The translations under genes were made by a program, and so were the position numbers. From Bradyrhizobium sp. ORS 285 (lineage in GTDB: Bacteria; Pseudomonadota; Alphaproteobacteria; Rhizobiales; Xanthobacteraceae), in contig NZ_LT859959.1 of assembly GCF_900176205.1 (NCBI RefSeq), positions 4,423,001 to 4,487,000 of the forward strand: DNA of 64,000 bases, read 5' to 3'. The notes beneath the pieces are model-generated. The model was not told where the DNA came from, did no database searches, and was given only the letters and a program-made list of their open reading frames with translations. Positions 10,066-19,332 of this stretch are shown in pieces. Every line of letters begins with the position of its first letter. Position 1 is the first letter of the stretch.

Positions 10066-10443
10066 CTACTCGCTCGGAAACGTCACGGCCTCGATCCGGT
10101 TGCCGTCGGGATCGAGCACGAAGGCCGCATAATAGCGCACGCGATCGTGCGGCCGCAGCCCCGGCGCGCCATCGGAGACACCGCCCGCCTCCACCGCGGC
10201 CGCGTGGAACGCATCGACCTCGGCGGTGGTCTTGGCACGGAAGCAGATATGCGAGCCCGTGTCGGGCGAAATACGCGGCATTCCCGCTCGCAAGTTGATC
10301 CACAGCTCCGGATAAGTCTTGCCGAAGCCGATAGTCGCCGGCCGTTCGATCAGCCGGGTCATGCCGAGCGGCGCCAGGGCCAGCTCATAAAAGCGGGCGC
10401 TACGGACGAGGTCGCTGACGCCGACGGAGACGTGGTCGATCAT
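10066..10443 (-). CDS. VOC family (glyoxalase/bleomycin resistance-type) protein
   Basis: A 125-aa protein with the paired beta-alpha-beta-beta-beta modules of the vicinal oxygen chelate fold. It starts MIDHVSVGVSDLVRSARFYE and ends YYAAFVLDPDGNRIEAVTF, with His4 and the Glu of NRIEAV as likely metal ligands. Such single-gene VOC proteins may be lyases, isomerases or dioxygenases; nothing nearby narrows this. It is probably monocistronic. A dispersed palindromic repeat lies immediately upstream of its start. Confidence 0.8.
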   Translation of the reverse strand: MIDHVSVGVSDLVRSARFYELALAPLGMTRLIERPATIGFGKTYPELWINLRAGMPRISPDTGSHICFRAKTTAEVDAFHAAAVEAGGVSDGAPGLRPHDRVRYYAAFVLDPDGNRIEAVTFPSE

Positions 10444-10468
10444 GCGTTTGCTCCCCGCTCTCTCCTTT

Positions 10469-10551
10469 CGTCATTGCGAGGAGCGAAGCGACGAAGCAAT
10501 CCAGAGCCGCGCACTCGGTCCTGGGATTGCTTCGCTTCGCTCGCAATGACG
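10469..10551. repeat. Dispersed intergenic palindrome, family A, copy 1
   Basis: An 83-base imperfect inverted repeat. The outer arms are CGTCATTGCGAG and CTCGCAATGACG, and inside them GAAGCAATCC pairs with GGATTGCTTC. A second copy of the same design is at 19510-19585. The element sits between the VOC gene start and the cimA end, so it may fold in the cimA 3' region. No coding sequence is evident. Confidence 0.85.
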
Positions 10552-10561
10552 GTCCCCTAAC

Positions 10562-12160
10562 TCATCCCGCCGCGCCTGACTTCACCAGTTTGTAGAACAC
10601 CGAGTCCATCAGCGCCTGGAACGAGGCATCGATGATGTTCGGCGATACGCCGACCGTCGTCCACCGCTCACCTGTCTCGTCCTCGCTCTCGATCAGCACG
10701 CGCGTCACCGCCTCGGTGCCGCCGTTGAGGATGCGGACGCGGTAGTCGATCAGCTTCAGGCCGTCGATGAAACCCTGGTACTTGCCGAGATCCTTGCGCA
10801 GCGCGACGTCGAGCGCGTTGACCGGGCCGTTGCCTTCCGCCGCCGAGATCAGCCGCTCGCCGGCGACGTCGACCTTGACCACCGCCAGCGCCACCGTGAC
10901 GCGCTCGCCGAGCGCGTTGTAGCGCTGCTCGACATTGACGTCGAACTGCTCGACCCGAAAATACTCCGGCACGGAGCCGAGCGTGCGCCGCGCCAGCAGC
11001 TCGAACGAGGCATTGGCGGACTCATAGGCGTAGCCTAGCGACTCGCGCTCCTTCAGCTCCTCGACCAGCCGCGTCAGCTTCGGATCGCTCTTGCTGAACG
11101 GAATGCCGCCGCGCTCCAGCGCCGCGATGACGTTGGAGCGGCCGGCCTGATCCGACACCAGCACCTTGCGATGATTGCCGACGCTCTCCGGCAGGACATG
11201 CTCATAGGTGTGCGGATCCTTCAGCACGGCCGAGGCATGGATGCCGGTCTTGGTGACGAAGGCGCTCTCGCCGACGTAAGGCGCGTGCCGGTTTGGCGCC
11301 CGGTTGAGCATGTCGTCGAGCGTGCGCGACACCTTCATCAGGCTCGCGAGCTGCTGGTCGGAGACACCGATCTCGAAGCGCTCGGAGAACTCCGACTTCA
11401 GCTTGAGCGTCGGGATCAGCGAGCACAGATTGGCGTTGCCGCAGCGCTCGCCGAGGCCGTTGAGGGTGCCCTGGATCTGCCGCACGCCCGCGCGCATCGC
11501 AGCGAGCGAATTCGCCACCGCCTGCTCAGTGTCGTTATGGGCGTGGATGCCGAGGTGATCGCCTGGCACATGCTTGACGACTTGGCCGACGATCGCCTCG
11601 ATCTCATGCGGCATGGTGCCGCCATTGGTGTCGCACAGCACGATCCAGCGCGCGCCGGCCTCATAGGCGGTGCGGGCGCAGGCGAGCGCGAATTCGGCAT
11701 TCTCCTTGTAGCCGTCGAAGAAATGCTCGCAGTCGAGCATCACCTCGCGCCCCGCGGCCTTCGCCGCGGTCACGCTGTCGCGGATCGAGGCGAGGTTCTC
11801 CTCATTGGTGGTCTCGAGCGCGACGCGGACCTGATAGGCGGAGGATTTGGCGACGAAGCAGATCGCGTCCGCCTTGGCCTCCAGCAGCGCCGCGACGCCG
11901 GGATCATTGGAGACCGAGCGCCCGGCGCGCCGTGTCATGCCGAAGGCGGTGAAGCGGGCGTGACCGAGCTTGGGCTTATGGGCGAAGAACTCCGTGTCGA
12001 GCGGGTTGGCGCCGGGATAGCCGCCCTCGACATAGTCGATGCCGAGCTCGTCGAGCAGGCGCGCGATCACCTGCTTGTCGGCCAAAGTGAAATCGACACC
12101 GTTGGTCTGCGCGCCGTCGCGCAAGGTGGTATCGAACAGATAGACGCGTTCCCTGCTCAT
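10562..12160 (-). CDS. cimA: Citramalate synthase
   Basis: Condenses acetyl-CoA and pyruvate to (R)-citramalate, opening a threonine-independent route to 2-oxobutyrate and isoleucine. The 532-aa protein starts LFDTTLRDGAQTNGVDFT, a form typical of the CimA/LeuA-related subgroup. It has the metal-site HAHND motif, GLGERCGNANL, and a C-terminal regulatory (LeuA dimer) domain from about residue 400 that would bind a feedback inhibitor such as isoleucine. The ATG at 12160 overlaps the stop of the upstream GNAT gene by four bases. It is the last gene of the cysS - peptide - GNAT - cimA run. Confidence 0.88.
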   Translation of the reverse strand: MSRERVYLFDTTLRDGAQTNGVDFTLADKQVIARLLDELGIDYVEGGYPGANPLDTEFFAHKPKLGHARFTAFGMTRRAGRSVSNDPGVAALLEAKADAICFVAKSSAYQVRVALETTNEENLASIRDSVTAAKAAGREVMLDCEHFFDGYKENAEFALACARTAYEAGARWIVLCDTNGGTMPHEIEAIVGQVVKHVPGDHLGIHAHNDTEQAVANSLAAMRAGVRQIQGTLNGLGERCGNANLCSLIPTLKLKSEFSERFEIGVSDQQLASLMKVSRTLDDMLNRAPNRHAPYVGESAFVTKTGIHASAVLKDPHTYEHVLPESVGNHRKVLVSDQAGRSNVIAALERGGIPFSKSDPKLTRLVEELKERESLGYAYESANASFELLARRTLGSVPEYFRVEQFDVNVEQRYNALGERVTVALAVVKVDVAGERLISAAEGNGPVNALDVALRKDLGKYQGFIDGLKLIDYRVRILNGGTEAVTRVLIESEDETGERWTTVGVSPNIIDASFQALMDSVFYKLVKSGAAG

Positions 12161-12657
12161 GATTGCGCCCCTGCGCCGAGCGGCTTCTTCATCGTGGTGT
12201 TGGCGAGCCACTCGCCATTGATCGAGACGCTGTTGCGCTGCTGCGCGACGTAGCCGCGCTTGCGGAAGAAATCCACCGCGGTGTCGCTGGCGTCGACCAG
12301 CAGCCCGGTGGTGCCGCGCGCGCCGGCGAGCTTCTCCAGCGCATCGCACAGCATCGCGCCGACGCCCTGCCCCGCGACGCTCGGATGGACGTAGAGCATG
12401 TCGATGTGATCATTGCCCTTCAGCGAGGCGAAGCCGACCGGCGAGCCCTGCAAGGTCGCGATCAAGGTCAGCGTCGACGCCAGCTTCTTGCCGAAGCTCG
12501 CTTCGTCATCGGCCGCGGCGGCCCAGGCCTCCTGCTGCTCCTCGCTGTAATCGTCAGAGGTGAGCTGCTGAATGCTCGCGGCGAAGATCGCGGCCAGCAC
12601 CGGCGTATCGGTCGGGAGAAACGGCCGCAGCGCGGCCTTCGGCAGTGACTGTCCCAT
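12157..12657 (-). CDS. GNAT family N-acetyltransferase
   Basis: A 166-aa acetyltransferase with the acetyl-CoA binding motif A, QGVGAMLCDALEKLA, preceded by MLYVHPSVAG. The acceptor is unknown. The start at 12657 (MGQSLPKAAL) has GGTGAGGAT just upstream; a start at 12675 adds six residues but lacks a good ribosome site. It follows the 37-aa membrane peptide gene by four bases and overlaps cimA by four bases, so it is part of a translationally coupled run. Similar proteins acetylate amines, amino acids or ribosomal proteins. Confidence 0.82.
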   Translation of the reverse strand: MGQSLPKAALRPFLPTDTPVLAAIFAASIQQLTSDDYSEEQQEAWAAAADDEASFGKKLASTLTLIATLQGSPVGFASLKGNDHIDMLYVHPSVAGQGVGAMLCDALEKLAGARGTTGLLVDASDTAVDFFRKRGYVAQQRNSVSINGEWLANTTMKKPLGAGAQS

Positions 12658-12661
12658 ATCC

Positions 12662-12775
12662 TCACCAGGTCCCATAGAGCTTCGTGACCAGCGCCACGGC
12701 GCCCGCGATCACCGCGAGCTTGATCACGATGTAGTACAGCCAGTGCCGCGGGAACGGCGTGTCGGGCCTCTTCAT
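12662..12775 (-). CDS. 37-residue single-pass membrane peptide
   Basis: Small gene between cysS and the GNAT gene. The product is basic at its N-terminus ([12 protein letters not shown]), then has one hydrophobic helix ([20 protein letters not shown]) and a four-residue tail. Its ATG overlaps the cysS TGA by four bases (ATGA), and the GNAT start follows its stop by four bases, which argues that it is translated. No function is recognised. The positive-inside rule predicts a cytoplasmic N-terminus. Confidence 0.65.
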   Translation of the reverse strand: MKRPDTPFPRHWLYYIVIKLAVIAGAVALVTKLYGTW

Positions 12776-14181
12776 CGCGCGATCTCCCAGGTCGTGACCG
12801 GCTTGCCGTCGGCACCCTTGCCGTCCTTGAGCACGACTCCCATGGCGACCAGCTCGTCGCGAAGGCGATCGGATTCCTTGAAGTCCTTGCGCGCCCGCGC
12901 AGCGGCCCGCTCGGCGATCAAGCCCTCGACCTTGGCCGCGTCGACGCCCTTGGCCTCCTGCTTGCGGGCTTCCCATTGCGCTGACGTCTCGGACAGGAAG
13001 CCGACATAGCGCAGCGAGCCGGCGAACGCCGCCCGCTCGGCTTCTCCCCCGGACGCCGCACGGCTTCGCAACGCATGCAACTCGGCAATCATCAGCGGCG
13101 TGTTGATGTCATCGAGCAAGGCATTGATGATCGCAGGCTCCGGCTGCTCGCCCGGCGCATCGGCGGCGACGCGATACCAGTCGTCGAGCGTCTTCGCGCT
13201 CTCCTCCAGGTTCTTGACCGTCCAGTCGGCCGGCGAGCGATAGTGCATCTTGAGCATGTTCAGCCGCAGCACCTCGCCCGGCCAGTCGGCCAGGAGGTCG
13301 CGAATGGTGACGAAGTTGCCGAGGCTCTTCGACATCTTCGCGCCCTCGACCTGCACGAACTCGTTATGCAGCCAGTAGTTCGCCATCACGGACGTGCCAT
13401 GGGCGCAGCGCGATTGCGCGATCTCGTTCTCATGATGCGGGAAGATCAGGTCGAGCCCGCCGCCATGGATGTCGAAGACCTCGCCGAGATAGGCCGCGCT
13501 CATCGCCGAGCATTCGATGTGCCAGCCCGGACGGCCGCGGCCCCACGGGCTGTCCCAGCCCGGCTCCTCGTCCGAGGATTGCTTCCACAGCACGAAGTCG
13601 GCCGGGTTCTTCTTGTGCGCATCGACAGCGACGCGCGCACCGGCGAGTTGCTCGTCGAGCCTGCGGCCCGACAGCGCGCCATAGTCCGGCATCGACTGAG
13701 TATCGAACAGCACCTCACCGCCCGTTTCATAGGCGTGGCCACGCGCTATCAGCTGCTTGATCAGGGTGACCATGTCGGCCTTGCCGTCGGGACGCGGCAA
13801 CACGAAATCGGTGGCGCGCGGCTCGAAGGTCGGCGGCAGGCTGCCGAGCGCCGCCGTGTCGCTGTGGAACTGATTGGCCGTGACTTCGGTGACCTTGCGG
13901 ATCGCCTCGTTGAGCGGCAGGCCAGGAAAATCCCGCGCCGCGCGCGCGTTGATCTTGTCATCCACGTCCGTGATGTTGCGGACATAGGTCACATGCTCAG
14001 GGCCATAGACATGCCGCAGCAGCCGGAACAGCACGTCGAAGACGATCACCGGCCGTGCGTTGCCGATATGGGCGAAGTCGTAGACCGTCGGTCCGCAGAC
14101 ATACATGCGGACATTGTTGGGATCGAGCGGCACGAAGGGGCGCTTCTCCCGCGACGCGGTGTCGTACAAACGCAAGTCCAT
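12772..14181 (-). CDS. cysS: Cysteinyl-tRNA synthetase
   Basis: Charges tRNA-Cys. The 469-aa class I synthetase has the zinc-ligand Cys in [10 protein letters not shown], the HIGH-type motif HIGN (38-41), [13 protein letters not shown] and HHENE for the zinc site, and KMSKSLGN for the second ATP motif. The C-terminal DALR-like anticodon region is normal. Length matches the family. Its stop overlaps the start of a 37-aa membrane peptide. The 373-base region upstream contains no gene and should hold the promoter for this operon. Confidence 0.95.
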   Translation of the reverse strand: MDLRLYDTASREKRPFVPLDPNNVRMYVCGPTVYDFAHIGNARPVIVFDVLFRLLRHVYGPEHVTYVRNITDVDDKINARAARDFPGLPLNEAIRKVTEVTANQFHSDTAALGSLPPTFEPRATDFVLPRPDGKADMVTLIKQLIARGHAYETGGEVLFDTQSMPDYGALSGRRLDEQLAGARVAVDAHKKNPADFVLWKQSSDEEPGWDSPWGRGRPGWHIECSAMSAAYLGEVFDIHGGGLDLIFPHHENEIAQSRCAHGTSVMANYWLHNEFVQVEGAKMSKSLGNFVTIRDLLADWPGEVLRLNMLKMHYRSPADWTVKNLEESAKTLDDWYRVAADAPGEQPEPAIINALLDDINTPLMIAELHALRSRAASGGEAERAAFAGSLRYVGFLSETSAQWEARKQEAKGVDAAKVEGLIAERAAARARKDFKESDRLRDELVAMGVVLKDGKGADGKPVTTWEIAR

Positions 14182-14554
14182 GGTCAGTCCCCGAATGCCT
14201 GTGCCACGTCCCGCCGGGCGAGACGCAACGGGTGTCCTGCGCCAGATGACGGCCCGGATTAAGGGCGGCCACGGCCAAAATCACGCTACCGACCTGCCGG
14301 CCGGGCGTCCTGATCATCTCTGTTGAGAAAAGACGGCCTCAGCCAGCGAATCGCTAGCGCGTAATCTCGCGGCAAATGCAGCAGATGGCGAGGAAACCGT
14401 TCATGGGTTTCACCATGATCCAGCGGGGTGTTGCCGTCAAGAGCCGCAAAACGGCCGTTTTCGCCGCTCAAACGCTCCGGCCCTGCCTCAAGGTTAATCA
14501 TTATTAACCTTTTTGGCCTAACCATGGGGCGTTTCCTACAGCCACCGGTGCACC
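14182..14554. other. Intergenic region between cysS and an exported-protein gene, with AT-rich dyad
   Basis: A 373-base region between divergent genes. I see no convincing gene. At 14490-14511 there is a perfect 9-base inverted repeat, AAGGTTAAT and ATTAACCTT, with a CATT spacer, followed by a short T run. It stands out against the GC-rich surroundings 44 bases before the exported-protein start. It could be an operator or part of a promoter. TTAA-N6-TTAA inside it resembles a CtrA site but the spacing is one base short. Confidence 0.5.
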
Positions 14555-14863
14555 ATGCGATTCTCCTCAGGCCTGCTCGCCTGCTGTGCTCTCCTCGCCG
14601 TCGCGACATCAGCCTCCGCAGAGAGCCGAATCTTCATCATCGCCAACGAAGCCGACGGCTATGGCGTCGACCAGTGCCTGGCCAAGGGCGACCGATGCGG
14701 CGCCTCCGCCGCCCGCTCCTATTGCCAATCACGCGATTTTGCGCAGGCCTCATCCTACCGCCGCGTCGACCCTGATGAAATCACGGGATCCGTGCCGAAA
14801 GCCGGCGGAAGCTGCGCTCATGGCGCCTGCAGCGACTACGTCGCCATCACCTGCCAGCGCTGA
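14555..14863 (+). CDS. Small exported cysteine-containing protein
   Basis: A 102-aa protein with a clear Sec signal peptide (MRFSSGLLACCALLAVATSA, cleavage likely after ASA at about residue 22). The mature part of about 80 residues has six cysteines (CLAKGDRC, SYCQS, GGSCAHGAC, ITCQ) and is likely disulfide-stabilised in the periplasm. I do not recognise a named family. It is followed 153 bases later by the DUF2865 gene, also exported and cysteine-containing. No function is proposed. Confidence 0.7.
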   Translation: MRFSSGLLACCALLAVATSASAESRIFIIANEADGYGVDQCLAKGDRCGASAARSYCQSRDFAQASSYRRVDPDEITGSVPKAGGSCAHGACSDYVAITCQR

Positions 14864-15016
14864 GACGCCAGGGAACGGCTGTTCCCGCCACCGGGGCGCC
14901 CCGGAAACGACGTGACGATGCCCGACAAAGCGGCTATGGGATGCCCGCCGCTGCCGCGAATTTTCCGAATTCTGTGCTAGCTCCGCGGCAGCACCCATGG
15001 ACCGGAATACCGCATC

Positions 15017-16180
15017 TTGATCGCATCCCTGTCTCCGCGCCTGCTGGCCTTTTCTGCGTTGCTCGGCCTCTCCCTGACCGGCTCGCAGGCCCTGGCCCAG
15101 TCCAGTTCCGATTCCTATGCGCAGATGCCGCCGGGCCCTCCGGGTGCGCAGGCCGGCGTGAACCCGATCTGCCCGCGCCTCGAGGCGCAGCTCGCCACGA
15201 TCGATCGCGGCGGTGGCGGCGATCCCGCGCGCGAGGACCAGATCCGGCGCTATCAGGACGCGGCGGCCAAGCAGCAGGCGGAGCTAGATCGGGTCAGCAT
15301 GCAGGCCAAGCGCTCGGGCTGCGACAGCCCCGGCTTCTTCTCGATCTTCAACGGCCGCGCTGCCGAATGCCAGCCGATCAACAACCAGATCCAGCAGATG
15401 CGCTCGAACCTGGACCAGATCACCGGCAGCCTGGAGCGGCTGCGCGGCGGCGGGTTCGGCGGCGAGCGCGACAACCAGCGACGCTCGGTGCTGGCTGCGC
15501 TCGGCCAGAACAATTGCGGTCCGCAATACCAGCAATATGCAAACGCGAATCGCGGCGGCGGCAATGCCGGCGGCAACTTCCTGACCAGCCTGTTCGGCGG
15601 CGGCGGCGAGACCAACCCGGCCGCTTCGCTGCCCCCGCCGAGCGCCGATCTCGCCGCGCCGCAAGGCACCTATCGCACCGTCTGCGTGCGCACCTGCGAC
15701 GGCGCCTATTTCCCGATCTCGTTCGCCACCGTTCCCGGCCGCTTCGCCGATGACGAGCGCGCCTGCAAGGCGCAGTGCCCCGCCGCCGAGGCGACGCTGT
15801 TCACCTATCGCAATCCCGGCGAGGACATGAACCAGGCGGTCTCGATCAACGGCCAGTCCTACAGCGCGCTGCCGAACGCGTTCAAATATCGCACCGAGTT
15901 CAACCCGAGCTGCTCCTGCAAGGCGCCGGGCCAGACCTGGGCCGAGGCGCTGAAGTCGATCGACGAGCGGGCCTCCGCCGCCGAGCAAGGCGACATCATC
16001 GTCACGGAGGAAAGCGCCAAGCGGATGCAGCAGCGCCAGACCGCCAAGCCGCCGGCCACCGCTGCCAAGAAGGGCGCGGCGCCGGCCGAGGCCGCAGCTC
16101 CGAACACGGCGACCGCCGACGGCGCCGCGGGCGACAAGCAGATCCGCACGGTGGGCCCGACCTTCATCCCGGCGCGCTAA
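15017..16180 (+). CDS. Exported DUF2865 domain protein
   Basis: A 387-aa secreted or periplasmic protein. The signal peptide spans roughly residues 1-27 (LLAFSALLGLSLTGSQALA). A coiled-coil-like stretch rich in Gln and Arg (about 70-150) is followed by a glycine-rich linker and then the DUF2865 core, with TYRTVCVRTCDGAYFPISF, two CxxxC pairs and NPSCSCKAPGQTW. The tail is Ala/Lys-rich and disordered. The start is a TTG at 15017, as no ATG lies at the signal peptide. DUF2865 proteins are frequent in Bradyrhizobium and relatives, with no known role. Confidence 0.8.
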   Translation: MIASLSPRLLAFSALLGLSLTGSQALAQSSSDSYAQMPPGPPGAQAGVNPICPRLEAQLATIDRGGGGDPAREDQIRRYQDAAAKQQAELDRVSMQAKRSGCDSPGFFSIFNGRAAECQPINNQIQQMRSNLDQITGSLERLRGGGFGGERDNQRRSVLAALGQNNCGPQYQQYANANRGGGNAGGNFLTSLFGGGGETNPAASLPPPSADLAAPQGTYRTVCVRTCDGAYFPISFATVPGRFADDERACKAQCPAAEATLFTYRNPGEDMNQAVSINGQSYSALPNAFKYRTEFNPSCSCKAPGQTWAEALKSIDERASAAEQGDIIVTEESAKRMQQRQTAKPPATAAKKGAAPAEAAAPNTATADGAAGDKQIRTVGPTFIPAR

Positions 16181-16219
16181 GCGGAATCGCCGGGGCGTCA
16201 GCCTCGGTCGTCGCGCGCG

Positions 16220-17578
16220 TCAGTCGCCGCAGATGAGATCCGGCGCAATGACCTCGCCGAGCGCTCCGAGCGCGTCCGCAGGCTGCCAGCGGTTGCGCAG
16301 CGCTGCGAGGCGACTGAGCTGCGCGGGAGGGATGTCGGCGAGGAGATTGAAGCCGCGGCCGATCTCGTCGCCTTGCAGTTTCGATGCTTCCCCCGTGCCG
16401 AGGGCGAGAGCGCCGAAGAGACTCGCCAGCGCATTCAGCAGCGTCGCGCGCACCTGCGCCAGCAGCGCGCGATGCGGGCCGCTCGCAAGCTGTCCCGGCA
16501 GGATGGTCTCGAAGCCGGCGACAGCGGCCGCGATCGGCATCACCTCGGCGGCAACACCGAGCCGCGCCGCGGCCGCGATCGCCACCTCTTGTGCCTGCGC
16601 CGCCATGTCCGCCCCGGCCAGCACGACGCCGCGCACCTTCGCGGGCCCGAGTGCATCCACCGCAATCGCCAATGACAGCGCGGTGTCGAGACTCGCGGTC
16701 AGCCCAAGCACGACTCCATCGAACCCGCTCTTGGCGACGTGGTCGCGCAGGCCCAGCACGCGCGCCGCGTAGTCGGCCTCGTCGCCCTCGATCAGCTTGG
16801 CCACCGGCCCCGCGCCTTGCCAGCCGTCCGCATCCCTGCTCCACGCCAGCGTGGTGACGTCTTCGACGAAGGCCAGGAGTTGTGCGGCCACGGAAAGATC
16901 GGCGTTGAGCGCGAAGGACGCGCCGTCGAACACCTGGCCGACCTGCCCGCCGGTCTGGTTGAGCCAGATGAGCGGCAGGTCGCTTTCGGTCACGCGGGCC
17001 ACCGCAGCCGAGAGCCGCCGATCACCGCCGCCGCGCACATAGCAAGCGGCGGCGGGGACCACGACCAACTCGGCGCCGGTCTCCGCCAGGGTCTCGACGA
17101 CGTTCTCGTCGCCGGGCCTCTCGGGCCAGATGTCCTCGCCGATCGCGATGCCGATGCGCACACCGCGCACGCTGACCGGGCCGGCCGCGGGTCCGCGCGT
17201 GAACGACCGCTTCTGATCATCAGGCAGATTGATCTTGAGGCGCGTGGCGGCGACGCGGCCGGCGTCGAGCAGCGCGACGGCGTTATACAGCTTGCCGTCT
17301 TCGAGCCAGGGCGCGCCGATCAGCACGGCCGGTCCGCCATCCGCGGTCTCGCGTGCCAGCGCTTCGATCGCCGCGCGGCACGCTGACAAAAACGCGGCGT
17401 CCAGAATGGACTGCTGCGGCGGAGCGCCGGCGAGGAACAGCTCGGGCAGCACCAGGAGATCGGCGCCATCGGCCGCCGCCTTGCTGCGCGCCTCGCGCAC
17501 CTTCGCCGCGTTGCCCGCGACATCGCCGGCCACGGGATTGAGCTGGGCCAGCGTGATCCGGAAGCTGTCAGCGGCCAT
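16220..17578 (-). CDS. NAD synthetase-like protein lacking catalytic residues
   Basis: A 452-aa protein with the two-domain layout of glutamine-dependent NAD synthetase: a nitrilase-type glutaminase domain (about 5-250) and an ATP pyrophosphatase domain (about 270-445). The key residues are missing. The glutaminase Glu46 and Lys115 remain, but the nucleophile position in GIAIGEDIW (Gly147) is glycine where active enzymes have ICEDIW. The pyrophosphatase P-loop SGGxDS reads TASLDT (294-299), and the later STGNKSE region is reduced to GTGEASKLQGDE. Neither half-reaction should work as in NadE, so it is probably a diverged paralog with another role. It follows dgkA by 12 bases. Confidence 0.8.
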   Translation of the reverse strand: MAADSFRITLAQLNPVAGDVAGNAAKVREARSKAAADGADLLVLPELFLAGAPPQQSILDAAFLSACRAAIEALARETADGGPAVLIGAPWLEDGKLYNAVALLDAGRVAATRLKINLPDDQKRSFTRGPAAGPVSVRGVRIGIAIGEDIWPERPGDENVVETLAETGAELVVVPAAACYVRGGGDRRLSAAVARVTESDLPLIWLNQTGGQVGQVFDGASFALNADLSVAAQLLAFVEDVTTLAWSRDADGWQGAGPVAKLIEGDEADYAARVLGLRDHVAKSGFDGVVLGLTASLDTALSLAIAVDALGPAKVRGVVLAGADMAAQAQEVAIAAAARLGVAAEVMPIAAAVAGFETILPGQLASGPHRALLAQVRATLLNALASLFGALALGTGEASKLQGDEIGRGFNLLADIPPAQLSRLAALRNRWQPADALGALGEVIAPDLICGD

Positions 17579-17590
17579 CGCTCAGCTCAT

Positions 17591-17944
17591 TCACAACAGC
17601 CCGAGCCGCTCGGCGATCGCGAACAGCCAGAAGCCGCCGGACATCAGCAGCGCGGCGCCCACGGCGGCGGAGCCGAGGTCCTTCACGCGGCCGATCTGCA
17701 GATCGTGCTCGGTGGTCAGGCGATCGGCGAGCTTTTCGATCGCGGTGTTGAGCAGCTCGACGACCAGCACCAGCATGACAGCGCAGACCAGCTCGACGCT
17801 GCGCATCGGCGTCGCGCCGATCACGTAAGCGAGCGGCAGCGCCAGGATCAGCGCGATCACCTCCTCGCGCACCGCCTGCTCGGAGCGGAGCGCGAAGGCC
17901 AGTCCATTGCGCGAGTTGAGCGTCGCGCGCCAGAGACGCAGCAT
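17591..17944 (-). CDS. dgkA: Diacylglycerol kinase
   Basis: Small inner-membrane kinase that recycles diacylglycerol to phosphatidic acid. The 117-aa length and three helices match the family. The catalytic signature VELLNTAIEKLADR (about 62-75) and GRVKDLGSAAVGA contain the conserved Glu, Asn and Lys of the active site. Its ATG overlaps the DAHP synthase TGA by one base (TGATG), so it is translationally coupled to it although the pathways are unrelated. Confidence 0.92.
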   Translation of the reverse strand: MLRLWRATLNSRNGLAFALRSEQAVREEVIALILALPLAYVIGATPMRSVELVCAVMLVLVVELLNTAIEKLADRLTTEHDLQIGRVKDLGSAAVGAALLMSGGFWLFAIAERLGLL

Positions 17945-19332
17945 CAGAAGCCCGCGACCGCCGGAATCGGGGACGACTTGCCGCCGCGCTGCTGCTTCAG
18001 CAGCTCGGCGATCAGGAACGCCATGTCGATCGACTGCTCGGCGTTCAGCCGGGGATCACACACCGTGTGATAGCGGTCGTTGAGATCCTCATCGGTGATC
18101 GCGCGCGCGCCGCCGATGCATTCGGTGACATCCTTGCCGGTCATCTCCAGATGAATGCCGCCGGCATGGGTGCCCTCCGCGGCATGCACTGCGAAGAACG
18201 CGCGCACCTCGGAGATGATGCGGTCGAACGGCCGGGTCTTGTAGCCGGAGTTCGAGGTGATGGTGTTGCCGTGCATCGGATCGCACGACCACACCACCTT
18301 GCGCCCCTCCCGCTGCACCGCGCGGATCAGCCCCGGCAGGTGATCGCCGACCTTGTCGGCGCCGAAGCGGTTGATCAGGGTCAGCCGGCCCGGCTCGTTG
18401 TCGGGGTTGAGGATGTCGATCAGCTTGATCAGCTCGTCCGGCTTCAGCGACGGGCCGCATTTCAGGCCGATCGGATTCTTGATGCCGCGGAAATATTCGA
18501 CATGGCCGTGATCGAGCTGGCGGGTCCGGTCGCCGATCCAGATGAAATGGCCTGAGGTCGCGTACCAATCGCCGGTCGTGGAGTCGACGCGGGTGAAGGC
18601 CTGCTCGTAGCCGAGCAGCAGCGCTTCATGGCTGGTGTAGAAATCGGTCGCACGCAGCTCCGGATGGCTTTCGAGATCGAGGCCACAGGCGCGCATGAAG
18701 TTGAGCGCCTCGGAAATGCGATCGGCCAGCTCCTTGTAGCGCCGCGACTGCGGGCTATCCTTGACGAAGCCCAGCATCCACTGGTGCACGCTGCCGAGAT
18801 TGGCGAAGCCGCCGGTCGCGAACGCGCGCAGCAGGTTCAAGGTGGCCGCCGACTGCCGGTAGGCGTCGAGCTGACGCTGCGGATTGGGGATGCGCGCTTC
18901 GGCGGTGAAGGCGGTGTCGTTGACGATGTCGCCGCGATAGCTCGGCAGCTCGACGCCATTGATCTTCTCGGTCGGCGACGAGCGCGGCTTGGCGAACTGG
19001 CCGGCGATGCGGCCGACCTTCACCACCGGCACTGCGCCGGCATAGGTCATGACCACCGCCATCTGCAGCAGCACGCGGAAGAAGTCGCGGATGTTGTTGG
19101 CGCCGTGCTCGGCAAAGCTCTCGGCGCAGTCGCCGCCCTGCAGCAGGAACGCCTCGCCCGCGGCGACCCGCGCCAGCGATTTCTTCAGGTTGCGCGCTTC
19201 GCCGGCGAACACCAGCGGCGGGAAGGTCGACAGCTGCGCCTCGACCTCGGCCAGCGCTTTCTGGTCGGGATAGTCGGGCACCTGCTGCACCGGCTTGGAC
19301 CGCCAGCTCTCCGGGCTCCAGCGCTCCGTCAT
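17944..19332 (-). CDS. aroG: Class II 3-deoxy-7-phosphoheptulonate (DAHP) synthase
   Basis: First enzyme of the shikimate pathway, joining phosphoenolpyruvate and erythrose 4-phosphate. The 462-aa protein is the plant-like type II form, recognised by its length and by [34 protein letters not shown] and [10 protein letters not shown]. The conserved Cys in GGDCAESF is a metal ligand. It is the first gene of a minus-strand run with dgkA and the NadE-like gene. Type II enzymes are often controlled by aromatic amino acids, but nothing in the upstream DNA points to a specific operator. Confidence 0.93.
   Translation of the reverse strand: MTERWSPESWRSKPVQQVPDYPDQKALAEVEAQLSTFPPLVFAGEARNLKKSLARVAAGEAFLLQGGDCAESFAEHGANNIRDFFRVLLQMAVVMTYAGAVPVVKVGRIAGQFAKPRSSPTEKINGVELPSYRGDIVNDTAFTAEARIPNPQRQLDAYRQSAATLNLLRAFATGGFANLGSVHQWMLGFVKDSPQSRRYKELADRISEALNFMRACGLDLESHPELRATDFYTSHEALLLGYEQAFTRVDSTTGDWYATSGHFIWIGDRTRQLDHGHVEYFRGIKNPIGLKCGPSLKPDELIKLIDILNPDNEPGRLTLINRFGADKVGDHLPGLIRAVQREGRKVVWSCDPMHGNTITSNSGYKTRPFDRIISEVRAFFAVHAAEGTHAGGIHLEMTGKDVTECIGGARAITDEDLNDRYHTVCDPRLNAEQSIDMAFLIAELLKQQRGGKSSPIPAVAGF

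Noticed and set aside
14490..14511. Possible CtrA binding site (TTAA and TTAA)
   Set aside because: The spacing is six bases, and the CtrA consensus needs seven. Kept only as a dyad of unknown function.
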